Below, one piece after another: positions 27,148 through 34,752 of a stretch of DNA of 52,238 nucleotides. How positions within the stretch are numbered: the stretch's first letter is position 1; every line of letters starts with the position of its first letter. This DNA comes from Bacteroidales bacterium (lineage in GTDB: Bacteria > Bacteroidota > Bacteroidia > Bacteroidales > VadinHA17). The notes under the pieces are model-generated. The model saw only the letters and a program-made list of their open reading frames with translations, did not search any database and was not told the origin of the DNA. The stretch spans positions 1-52,238 of the forward strand of contig JAJFVL010000066.1 of the NCBI GenBank assembly GCA_021371855.1, read 5' to 3'. Position numbers and translations under genes: made by a program.

Positions 27148-27238
27148 AAGGACAATAAAAAGGACGTCATGTCCTTATTATTTATATAATAATTGAAATT
27201 CTGTTGAGAAAGGACATTAACAAGGACATGATGTCCTT
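27148..27238. promoter_or_regulatory. Cluster of AAGGAC palindromes between operon and SLOG gene
   Basis: Two palindromes, AAGGACGTCATGTCCTT (27160-27176) and AAGGACATGATGTCCTT (27222-27238, a perfect palindrome around a central G), plus two single AAGGAC half-sites (27148-27153 and 27210-27215). The second palindrome runs into TTTTTG and could be a terminator for the operon. Repetition of the same half-site four times is more like an operator for a dimeric regulator, perhaps the winged helix of the upstream protein. Confidence 0.5.
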
Positions 27239-27388
27239 TTTGAAGGTTTTTAGATATTTTTTCTAAATGATTAAGAATCATTACAACACATAAAATGAAT
27301 TATTAATAATAAGATATTTGTAAAGTTTTAAAGATCTGATAATGGGTTTATTAAAATCGATGCATTTACTAATGATGATCTTATTATA

Positions 27389-27850
27389 ATGGAAGATTTG
27401 CATTTTATAGGTAACCAGGAATTAATGAATATGCACAAGATTGCTTTCCTGTGCAGTCGAAAAGTACCTGCGTCTGTTATCCTTAAATGTTATGATTGGG
27501 CGATTGGCCAGAGAGAAGCAGGTAATTGTGTTATCAGCGGCTTTCACTCTCAGATTGAGAGAGACGTGTATCATTACCTTGAGAAGGGAACTCAACCAAT
27601 CATAATTGCCATGGCAAGAGGAATACCTGAAATACTCCCTGCAAAACTTAAAAAAACGATCGAGGATGGAAGAATACTTATTATTTCACCATTTGAGAAG
27701 AATGTAACAAAAGTCACAATTGAGACCTCAAAAAAAAGGAATAAAATGATGATTAAGATAGCGGATACAGTAGTAGTTGGATTTGCTAGCCCTGAAGGAG
27801 TTCTTACTAATATCCTGATAGGAATTGACAAAAATATAACATATTTATAG
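27389..27850 (+). CDS. SLOG/DprA-like Rossmann protein
   Basis: 153 residues. FLCSRKVPASVILKCYDWA, GNCVISGFHSQIERDV, QPIIIAMARG and the late ADTVVVGFASPEG stretch follow the DprA/SLOG fold: a Rossmann-like sheet with a glycine-rich loop and a basic helix. Full-length DprA (about 300 residues) loads RecA on incoming single-stranded DNA. Short stand-alone versions occur in defence islands, where SLOG domains are thought to bind nucleotide-derived ligands. It lies 250 bp after the deaminase fusion on the same strand and is probably part of the same defence locus, although the palindromes between them could separate transcription. Confidence 0.78.
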   Translation: MEDLHFIGNQELMNMHKIAFLCSRKVPASVILKCYDWAIGQREAGNCVISGFHSQIERDVYHYLEKGTQPIIIAMARGIPEILPAKLKKTIEDGRILIISPFEKNVTKVTIETSKKRNKMMIKIADTVVVGFASPEGVLTNILIGIDKNITYL

Positions 27851-28130
27851 GCTCTATATATGTATTTATAGAACCATAAACAAACTTATTAAGGATGAAA
27901 ACCTATACTTTCGGTTACACAGGTACAAAGGGCTGAATTATTTTATATAAGACAGAACTGCTATTAAGGAACATGCTTAAAATGTTTTAAGGAAGGAGAA
28001 TCAGATGAAACGTTGTAATACCGGAAATTCCGGATAACCACTCAGGATGACACCACTGCAGTGGAATCAGACACATGTAATTTTTCATGAATAACTGAAG
28101 CTGGGTATTATAATAAGCAAAACAGAGACA

Positions 28131-28357
28131 GCAGCGTAGCTGCGTAATCTTTGTAGAAAAGCATTAAAATATATGATTTGAGCCACGTAGTGGCGAAATC
28201 TTAACCGTTAATTTCTCAAAATGAAGCTATTGCCTGTTAAGAAGTGTTAAAAAATGATTTACAGAAACTGCATATAATGAATAAGATGTCGCCACTACCG
28301 TGGCTTTGGAATTCTTATCTTATGAATTATTCTAAAAAGATTTCGCCGCTATGCGGC
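28131..28357. repeat. Four REP-like palindromes, two in each orientation
   Basis: GCAGC-GTA-GCTGC (28131-28143) and GCCAC-GTA-GTGGC (28182-28194) are each followed by a GTAATCTT or GAAATCTT flank. GCCAC-TACC-GTGGC (28291-28304) and GCCGC-TAT-GCGGC (28345-28357) are preceded by the reverse complement of that flank (AAGATGTC, AGATTTC). The set is therefore two pairs facing each other, the arrangement of REP doublets or REPINs. Confidence 0.7.
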
Positions 28358-28437
28358 TTGATAAAGCTTTATCTCGCTTTTCATAAAAGACAGATTTACA
28401 GAAATATGTCTGCTGCAAAATTCTGAAATTATTTTTA

Positions 28438-28475
28438 TTTGACATCTTAAAATTATTGTGGTAATTTTGTACCAC
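28438..28475 (+). promoter_or_regulatory. Bacteroidota promoter and self-operator of the XRE gene
   Basis: TTTG at 28438-28441, a 20-bp spacer and TAATTTTG at 28462-28469 match the Bacteroidota primary-sigma consensus (−33 TTTG, −7 TAnnTTTG). A perfect inverted repeat GTGGTA-N6-TACCAC (28458-28475) overlaps the −7 element, 14 bp before the ATG at 28490. This is where an autorepressor would bind, so the XRE protein probably represses its own operon. Confidence 0.7.
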
Positions 28476-28489
28476 ATAAATTAACTATC

Positions 28490-28864
28490 ATGAAAACATC
28501 ATTTGCAAGTTTTATCCGCGAAAAGAGGATAGCTGCAGGACTGACACTGCGAGAGTTCTGCCGCATGACCGGATTTGATGCCAGTAACTGGAGCAAAATT
28601 GAAAGAGGACTGCTTACTCCTCCGCAAAGCAAGAAAATACTTGATGAGATTGCAGAGGTTCTAAAAATTGAATCGGGTAGTCAGGATTATAAAGAGTTAC
28701 TGGACCTCGCTGCTCTTGCTTCTGTCTCTGAAGACCTGATAGAGCCAGAGATCCTTGAACAGCTTCCGGTATTCTTCAGAACTGTAAGGGGGGAGAATCC
28801 TACTGAAGAAGAACTTAAAACTCTGGTTACTAAAATCAGATCAGCATGGACCCGCGAAAAGTGA
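28490..28864 (+). CDS. XRE-family HTH regulator (antitoxin-like)
   Basis: 124 residues. The N-terminal helix-turn-helix is clear (FIREKRIAAGLTLREFCRMTG then DASNWSKIERG, split at the turn), covering residues 5-60, followed by a helical C-terminus. It overlaps the start of the ImmA/IrrE gene by 19 bp, so the two are translationally coupled, the standard arrangement of XRE/ImmA-type two-gene modules in which the peptidase cleaves or inactivates the repressor. A palindromic operator over its own promoter supports autoregulation. It probably arrived with the neighbouring defence genes. Confidence 0.88.
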   Translation: MKTSFASFIREKRIAAGLTLREFCRMTGFDASNWSKIERGLLTPPQSKKILDEIAEVLKIESGSQDYKELLDLAALASVSEDLIEPEILEQLPVFFRTVRGENPTEEELKTLVTKIRSAWTREK

Positions 28865-29319
28865 TCTCGGTAAAACTTACTCAGGAAAAAATCCGGGAAG
28901 AGGCTGAGCATTTCAGAAAAGAACACATTTTCACAACAGACCTGCCGGTTGATATAGAACATGTAGTTGAAGCAACTATGGGAATAAGAATTATCCCTAT
29001 CGAATGCCTTCAAAAACACTGTGACATGGAGGGGTTCATTTCTAAAGATTATTCATCTATTTATGTTGATGAGTTTCTCTACACTGATGATCGATATTAT
29101 AAAAGAGTTAGATTTACAATAGCGCATGAAATTGGTCATTATGTTTTACACCGAAGCGCAATTGATGACCAGAAATTCAGTAATGAGGAAGATTGGATGA
29201 AATTCAGAATGGGGATAAATGCTGAGAATCAATCATTCACAGCATTTTGTACCACATCAAAAATATCAGCCGGAATTTACCATGACAAAGGAATAACCAT
29301 ATTAGAAAGAATACCTTAG
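28846..29319 (+). CDS. ImmA/IrrE-type metallopeptidase, C-terminally damaged
   Basis: 157 residues. The zinc motif is intact in RFTIAHEIGHYVLH (HEIGH, about residue 96). In this family a third ligand glutamate normally sits in a following E-F-A-x-x-L-L-M/V-P helix. Here, after FRMGINAENQSF (about residue 130), the sequence changes to an unrelated tail (TAFCTTSKISAGIY...) and stops. The tail includes a 14-nt exact copy (29244-29257) of the promoter segment at 28464-28477, suggesting that the real 3' half was lost in a rearrangement. Without the third ligand it is probably inactive as a protease, though it may still bind the XRE protein. Its end overlaps the convergent TPR gene by 4 bp. Confidence 0.75.
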   Translation: MDPRKVISVKLTQEKIREEAEHFRKEHIFTTDLPVDIEHVVEATMGIRIIPIECLQKHCDMEGFISKDYSSIYVDEFLYTDDRYYKRVRFTIAHEIGHYVLHRSAIDDQKFSNEEDWMKFRMGINAENQSFTAFCTTSKISAGIYHDKGITILERIP

Positions 29320-30176
29320 TTTGTCAAAGCAGAATTTTCCTGTATCATCATTTTCCATTCATAAATTTTATCCTGGGAACTGCGTGCATCAGGAGCATCA
29401 GGTTCGAGGAGGAGGTATTTTTTCATATTAAAAATTGCAGCTTCATACCTCTGTAATTGAGCTGAAATCAATGCAATATTAAAGTAGGCTGCAGGATAAG
29501 ATGTTTGATCTGATTCAATCGCTTTGTTAAACAATGCAATTGCTTTCTCATAATCTTTCTGCTTATTGCAAACACCAGCCTGAATTAAATATTCACGTTG
29601 TTTTTCCGACAAGGAAGGTTTTACTTTTAAAGAAAGGTAATGCTCCACCAATGGTTTAAATGCTGTCAGCAATGAATCGTATCTGGTTATGTTAAGTTGA
29701 TTTTGTATGAAATACAGAGCATCTGCCAATTCCCGGGTGCTTGATGATACTTTAAAAGTATTCATTTCAAGGTCAGAGGAGAAATAAATATTTATGACCG
29801 CTAAATTGTCAATATAATCATTGTAATAATCAGCAGAGGACTTCGCATTAAATACCCTGTGCTCTTTACAAGCGACGAATTCAATATTTTTATCGCCGAA
29901 TATGTCAGAAAAAAATAATATTCTGCTGCCGCCTTTTTTAAATGTCAATTCAATTCTGTCATCAAAAACTGAAGCTTCTTTATACTTAATTTTAGTTCCT
30001 GTGGCGACATCAGAAATAGTAATACGTTCATTATTTAAAATATGCGAAATAGTCGCCTTTGCTTCGTTCAGATTTCCCCTGGCTACCGGATGAAAAACGT
30101 CACATTTGGTTTGTGCATTTGTAATAGTTGTAGAAAATGCCAGTGCTAAAAGCGTCAGTAATTTAATTGTCTTCAT
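29316..30176 (-). CDS. Exported TPR-containing protein
   Basis: 286 residues. Signal peptide ending near TTITNAQ. Residues 25-165 are a beta-rich region with no family I recognise. From about 195 two tetratricopeptide repeats are clear (AGVCNKQKDYEKAIALFNKA and YPAAYFNIALISAQLQRYEA, both with the G/A-Y-A pattern), then a short tail. Likely periplasmic, in a protein-protein contact role. It converges on the ImmA/IrrE gene, which suggests that the accessory insertion ends at this boundary. Confidence 0.8.
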   Translation of the reverse strand: MKTIKLLTLLALAFSTTITNAQTKCDVFHPVARGNLNEAKATISHILNNERITISDVATGTKIKYKEASVFDDRIELTFKKGGSRILFFSDIFGDKNIEFVACKEHRVFNAKSSADYYNDYIDNLAVINIYFSSDLEMNTFKVSSSTRELADALYFIQNQLNITRYDSLLTAFKPLVEHYLSLKVKPSLSEKQREYLIQAGVCNKQKDYEKAIALFNKAIESDQTSYPAAYFNIALISAQLQRYEAAIFNMKKYLLLEPDAPDARSSQDKIYEWKMMIQENSALTN

Positions 30177-30388
30177 GTTATAAAAAAATAAGTTACGTTG
30201 AGATGATGGGTTAAAATTTCACAAGAAACTTTTTAGGAGAACAAATATATAAACATATATTACTTTTTTATCTCCCGGATATAGAGTTTAATTTTATCAA
30301 TTGGTACAGTATTAATTTTTAAAAACAGATAATCAGCTTAATCATTTTTTCATGGAAAATATTGGAAAGATATTAATATAAGTTTAAT

Positions 30389-30516
30389 GGCGCAACGGCG
30401 CAACGGCGCAACGGCACAATGGCACAATGGCGCAACGGCACAACGGCACAATGGCACAACGGCACAATGGCACAATGGCGCAACGGCACAATGGCGCAAC
30501 GGAGCAAAGGAGCAAA
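30389..30516. repeat. 8-mer tandem array GGCRCAAY x14 plus two variants
   Basis: Fourteen units alternating GGCGCAAC, GGCACAAT and GGCACAAC, then GGAGCAAA twice. It lies downstream of the TonB-type receptor gene and belongs to the same family as the arrays at 18331-18386 and 37240-37274. Confidence 0.9.
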
Positions 30517-30569
30517 GAGGTAATGAGGTGCAAAGGTAATTATTCTTTATCCTTCCAATCCATTATAAA

Positions 30570-30716
30570 AGCTGTAAAGGCTTTAGAAGCTTTAGAAGCT
30601 TTAGAAGCTTTAGAGGCCTTAAAGGCTAAAACCTTAAAACCTGATAAAATTTTACAGCCAGCCAATACAGCCTATACAGCCTTTAAAGCCTTTAAAGCCT
30701 TTGTAGCTTTTATAGC
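30570..30716. repeat. Inverted pair of 9-mer arrays
   Basis: The left arm (30570-30628) is built of GCTTTAGAA units ending in GGCCTTAAAGGCT. The right arm (about 30668-30716) is built of CCTTTAAAG units. The right arm is approximately the reverse complement of the left, so the transcript could fold into a long hairpin with a 40-nt loop. It lies 94 bp past the end of the TonB-type receptor gene. Confidence 0.75.
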
Positions 30717-30809
30717 CTCCCAAAGCATCTGTGGTTTTATGGAATTTTTACCGATTACTGATTACAGATTACCGAACACCTCTTCTCCAATTTCCGGCTC
30801 TCCGTCCTA

Positions 30810-33278
30810 TTAATTGTTATCAACTCCATATCCGCCACCGACATCCTGCTGCTGCGATTGTACTTTGTCAGCTTTCTTTGGTTTCATGTTTCCAAAACTA
30901 TAGGTAACAGTCAGCCCGAATTGACGGCCTCCCCTCCATCTTTCGCTGTATTGGGAGAAACCTGTTCCTGAAGTAAATGTCTTTCTTTTTCTTGAATCGA
31001 ACAGGTCACGGGCATTGATGCTGATACTTATCTTGTCAAATGATTTTCTTAGACCGGCGTCCATTGTATATCCTGCCTTCTGATATCCCTGTGCAATTAT
31101 CTGCTTTGCGTTATAGTTTCCAGTCAGCTGAAGCGAATAAGCTTTTGGCATCTTGAAGTTACCTATCATTCTTGCATCCCATGTAAAATCATTACTGCCA
31201 TCACCTGTAATAGGTTTAGTTCCACCTTCAGGGAGATAACTGAACCCTTCAAGTTTATAGTAGTAAGCATTTACAGTGGTAGTCAGCTCCAGTATCTTGA
31301 AGAACTCATCTTTTATTACCACTTCCGATCCGGCTGAAGCCGATCTGGTAATATTCTCGTAAGTGGTCTTCATCACATTATCTTCAAGATAATTAATGTT
31401 TTGGATCACATCATTTGTATTACGATAATAACCGGAAACAGACAACATATGTTTTTCCCATGTCTTCAGATAATTGAGCTCGAATGCATTTGAGAATTGC
31501 GGTGACAGCTGCGGATTGCCGAATGAGATGTTTGTCGAATCGGTAATGTTTACAAATGAGTTCAACTGTCCGCCCCATGGACGGGAAATCCGCCTGGTAT
31601 AACTAGCCTGCAACTGGTTTTCTTTTGGCAATGTATATGTTAAGAATGCACTTGGGAACAAGCTGAAATAATCATTGGAATAAGAATCTACATCTTCCCT
31701 GGTCTGATTATAGCCCGGAGACCAGGTTATCATATCTGAATATTCTCCACGCATTCCGACCTGAAAACCAAATTTATCGATGTGGCCCGAATATGTCCCG
31801 TAAAGAGCATGAACATCCATATTATAAATAAAACGGTTGAAGAGATCTGTTTCCGGATAAGATTCTGTCTCTGTGGGGCCTGAGAAAGTTTCTACAGGGC
31901 TGTTCTCCCGGCTGAAAGTGCTCTTGTAACCGGCTTCAATTTTTGTATTATCATTTATTTTGTTCTGGTAATCGAGCTGTATTTCCCAGTTATGATTGTT
32001 TATATTATTTTCCTGTCGCTGATAAGATAATAATTCCCGGTTATCAACATATATGGAACTCTGATCGTAAACTGAAGTACCGTCCATTCCCCATTTGTTA
32101 TAAGAAACTCTGAAATCAAGATAGTGATCCTTGCCAAATTCATGTTTATAACCAAGATCGATATCACCACCTGTCATTTTATCATCAGAATTTGTGATAC
32201 GTTTCCGGCTCGCAAATGAGTTAGTAACATCGGTCAAATAATCAACTGTGTTCCTGTTATTTCCATTCCCGAACATTCCGAAAGCATCCACCGAAAACTG
32301 GTCTGAAGGAGTGATATGCCATGTCATACCCACCCGTGTAAAAGCATGGCTCCCGGATCCTGTTCTGCTATTCACCTGATTCAGAAAAGTTGTATCGCTG
32401 CCGGATAGATTCAACCTGTTTGTCAATCCTCCTCCTACCATTTGCCTGTTATGGTAATTCACACTGGCATACGCGTCAAGTTTAGAACTGCTGTAATTGT
32501 AGTTTGCACTTGCATTATATCCTCCGCGTGAATCAACTCCAGCCTGGAGACTCCCATAATATCCGGCCTTACGGTCTTTTTTCAATACTATATTTATTAT
32601 TCCTGCAGTACCTTCAGGGCTATATTTTGCTGATGGATTAGTGATAACTTCTATTTTGTCAATTGATTCAGCAGGCAACTGTTCAAGAACCTGTGCCTGG
32701 TTATCGGCTGAAAGTCCTGAAGCTTTTCCGTTAATCCAGATAGTCACCGAAGAATTACCATGAAGCGATATTCCACCTTCATTATCAACTTCAACCGATG
32801 GGACGTTGCTGAGTACGTCTGTTGCCGACCCTCCTGTGGATGCAATATTCTGGTCAATGGCAAAGACTTTCTTATCGATGTCGACTTTCATCTGGGTTTT
32901 CATCCCAACGACTTTTACTTCATCCATCATTGTGGCATTTTCAGCCAATGGAACTTTTTTCAGGTTAACTATGCTTGATGCTGATGAAAGAGTAACCGTT
33001 TTTTCAAATGGTGTGTAACCTATAAACGACACTGTCAATGAATAGGTTCCGAAGGAGATGTTTTCAATAATAAAGTTACCTTCTTTATCGGTTACTGTGC
33101 CCAGAGGAACACTTCCTGTCGTATTTTGCTTATTAACACTTATGCTCACAAATTCCATCGGCGCATTTGTCTTCGAGTCAATGACCTGGCCGAGAATTTT
33201 TCCCTTTGTTTCAACAGCAAAAATATTGCTGTATGCAAAACATATTGATATTATGAAAGTTAAATATATTCTTTTCAT
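30810..33278 (-). CDS. TonB-dependent receptor-like outer-membrane beta-barrel protein
   Basis: 822 residues. Signal peptide, then a carboxypeptidase-regulatory-like domain (KGKILGQVIDSKTNAPMEF to about residue 110), a plug domain (VLSNVPSVEVDNEGGISLHG, NGKASGLS, LPAESIDKIEVITNP, GTAGIINIVLKK) and a large barrel with many aromatic-ended strands to the C-terminus, where YSFGNMKPKK ends the last strand before a polar tail. This is the outer-membrane beta-barrel family 3 layout of Bacteroidota, which imports unknown ligands or has a structural role. No SusD partner is adjacent, so it is not a polysaccharide-locus SusC. Confidence 0.9.
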   Translation of the reverse strand: MKRIYLTFIISICFAYSNIFAVETKGKILGQVIDSKTNAPMEFVSISVNKQNTTGSVPLGTVTDKEGNFIIENISFGTYSLTVSFIGYTPFEKTVTLSSASSIVNLKKVPLAENATMMDEVKVVGMKTQMKVDIDKKVFAIDQNIASTGGSATDVLSNVPSVEVDNEGGISLHGNSSVTIWINGKASGLSADNQAQVLEQLPAESIDKIEVITNPSAKYSPEGTAGIINIVLKKDRKAGYYGSLQAGVDSRGGYNASANYNYSSSKLDAYASVNYHNRQMVGGGLTNRLNLSGSDTTFLNQVNSRTGSGSHAFTRVGMTWHITPSDQFSVDAFGMFGNGNNRNTVDYLTDVTNSFASRKRITNSDDKMTGGDIDLGYKHEFGKDHYLDFRVSYNKWGMDGTSVYDQSSIYVDNRELLSYQRQENNINNHNWEIQLDYQNKINDNTKIEAGYKSTFSRENSPVETFSGPTETESYPETDLFNRFIYNMDVHALYGTYSGHIDKFGFQVGMRGEYSDMITWSPGYNQTREDVDSYSNDYFSLFPSAFLTYTLPKENQLQASYTRRISRPWGGQLNSFVNITDSTNISFGNPQLSPQFSNAFELNYLKTWEKHMLSVSGYYRNTNDVIQNINYLEDNVMKTTYENITRSASAGSEVVIKDEFFKILELTTTVNAYYYKLEGFSYLPEGGTKPITGDGSNDFTWDARMIGNFKMPKAYSLQLTGNYNAKQIIAQGYQKAGYTMDAGLRKSFDKISISINARDLFDSRKRKTFTSGTGFSQYSERWRGGRQFGLTVTYSFGNMKPKKADKVQSQQQDVGGGYGVDNN

Positions 33279-33448
33279 TTTTAATTTTTATATTTTAGAC
33301 TGCAAATGTCATGTATTTATTCCTGCACCCTCTGTTATTTTTTGTTAAAAAAGAATAAAATACTCTAAACTTAATAGTTTTCAGTTCTTCTAAAAGGCTT
33401 AAGTTCAGCAGATAGTTTTCTCTGTGTAAGTTCTTTGCCATATTTTCT

Positions 33449-33456
33449 TACCTTTG
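33449..33456 (+). promoter_or_regulatory. Possible −7 element of the DEAD helicase gene
   Basis: TACCTTTG matches the Bacteroidota −7 consensus TAnnTTTG and lies 38 bp before the ATG. A well-spaced −33 TTTG is not evident, so this is a weak call. Confidence 0.35.
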
Positions 33457-33494
33457 TCTATTATCTGAAATAAAGCTAAATACACGCAGCATAA

Positions 33495-34727
33495 ATGATA
33501 TTCGACGAATTAGACCTGAATCCGGAATTGCTGGAATCAATTGGTTACATGGGCTACACGGAAACAACACCAATACAGGAAAAGGCTATTCCGGCCATCC
33601 TGTCGGGCGGTGACCTGATTGCCTGCGCACAGACAGGTACCGGAAAAACGGCTGCTTATCTGTTGCCCATAATGAACAGCATTTCAGAAAAGAGACCCAG
33701 CTATACCCACACACTTATACTTGTCCCGACACGTGAACTGGCTATACAGATTGACCAGCAGATCCAGGGATTTGCTTACACTTTGAACATTACCTCCCTG
33801 GCTATTTACGGTGGTGGCGATGGTAGCGGATGGGACCAGGAAAAAGCTGCCCTCTCGAGGGGAGCTGATATTATTGTCGCTACTCCGGGAAGGTTGATCT
33901 CACATCTTAACATGGGGTATGTGAAATTCAAACAGATAGAGGTACTGGTTCTTGACGAAGCCGACCGGATGCTCGATATAGGTTTCCATGACGATATTAT
34001 GCGCATAATTTCATATCTGCCAAGAGAGCGTCAGACTCTGATGTTCAGCGCCACCATGCCGTCAAAGATCCGGTCATTGTCGAAACATATTATGAAGAGA
34101 CCGGTAGAAATTGCACTTGAAATGTCGAAGCCTGCCGAAGGTGTTATACAGGCTGTCTACATGGTAGGTGATTTTCAGAAATTACCATTGCTAAACAGTC
34201 TCATTGCCGACAATCCCTCCTACCAGAGCATTCTGATATTCAGTTCTACCAAGAAAAAAGTGCATGAGATTGTACTGGGTCTTCGCTCCAAAAATTATCT
34301 GGTTGAAGGCATCTCTTCCGATCTCGAGCAGAAAGAGAGGGAAGACAGGCTGTTGAGGTTCAGGTCGCGGAAGACCCGCATCCTGGTGGCTACCGACGTA
34401 CTGAGCCGTGGAATCGATATTAAGGATATCGATCTGGTAATAAATTTTGATGCCCCGTCAGATGCCGAAGATTATGTGCACCGCGTCGGTCGCACAGCAA
34501 GGGCCGAAACTTCAGGCGTAGCAATAACTCTCGTCAATAAGGCGGATATACTCAAGATGCACCGTATTGAAAAATTAATCGGATACGAAATTTATAAAGC
34601 ACCAATACCTGCTTTTATAGCCGGGGAACATGATACCCGCCCCGACCACCGGTCACCCTCAACTAAACCTAAGAAGGGTAAGTTTAAAAGAAGATATAAT
34701 CAGAAAGGGATGAGGGATGAGGCGTGA
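33495..34727 (+). CDS. DEAD-box RNA helicase
   Basis: 410 residues. All the motifs are present: Q-motif region (TTPIQEKAIP), AQTGTGKTAAYLLP (I), PTRELAIQ (Ia), TPGRLISH (Ib), LDEADRMLDIGF (II), SATMPS (III), LIFSSTKKK (IV), VATDVLSRGIDI (V) and HRVGRTARA (VI). A basic tail (PKKGKFKRRYNQK) could bind RNA. It resembles RhlE/CsdA-type helicases involved in rRNA or mRNA remodelling, often cold-induced. The last residues (MRDEA) and the stop codon are encoded by a heptamer repeat, so the original stop was probably a little different. Confidence 0.93.
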   Translation: MIFDELDLNPELLESIGYMGYTETTPIQEKAIPAILSGGDLIACAQTGTGKTAAYLLPIMNSISEKRPSYTHTLILVPTRELAIQIDQQIQGFAYTLNITSLAIYGGGDGSGWDQEKAALSRGADIIVATPGRLISHLNMGYVKFKQIEVLVLDEADRMLDIGFHDDIMRIISYLPRERQTLMFSATMPSKIRSLSKHIMKRPVEIALEMSKPAEGVIQAVYMVGDFQKLPLLNSLIADNPSYQSILIFSSTKKKVHEIVLGLRSKNYLVEGISSDLEQKEREDRLLRFRSRKTRILVATDVLSRGIDIKDIDLVINFDAPSDAEDYVHRVGRTARAETSGVAITLVNKADILKMHRIEKLIGYEIYKAPIPAFIAGEHDTRPDHRSPSTKPKKGKFKRRYNQKGMRDEA

Positions 34728-34748
34728 GGTGTGAGTTATGAGGGCGTG
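34707..34748. repeat. Heptamer array GGGATGA-type x6
   Basis: Six heptamers (GGGATGA, GGGATGA, GGCGTGA, GGTGTGA, GTTATGA, GGGCGTG) running over the stop codon of the DEAD helicase gene and up to 5 bp from the convergent AlbA_2 gene. Same type of placement as the arrays at 141-168 and 41731-41758. Confidence 0.8.
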
Positions 34749-34752
34749 GCCT

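Larger units (their letters stand above)
27851..28489. other. Spacer with REP-like palindromes and regulator promoter
   Basis: 640 bp without a supported gene. It contains four palindromes at 28131-28357 and, at its right end, the promoter/operator of the XRE gene. A 60-codon frame at 28244-28426 spans the palindromes and is not believable as a gene. Confidence 0.6.
30177..30809. other. Spacer dominated by short tandem repeats
   Basis: No credible gene. It holds the 8-mer array at 30389-30516 and the inverted 9-mer arrays at 30570-30716. A 128-codon frame from 30427 only translates the repeats (M-A-Q-R-H-N-G-T periods, then E-A-L periods) and has no other support. Confidence 0.7.

Noticed and set aside
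28244..28426. 60-codon frame in the REP-containing spacer
   Set aside because: It spans two palindromes and has no ribosome-binding site or family resemblance.
30427..30813. 128-codon plus-strand frame
   Set aside because: It only translates the 8-mer and 9-mer repeat arrays and has no recognisable protein features.
30810..33278. SusC of a polysaccharide utilisation locus
   Set aside because: No SusD gene is adjacent, and the barrel belongs to the shorter family with a regulatory-like N-terminus.
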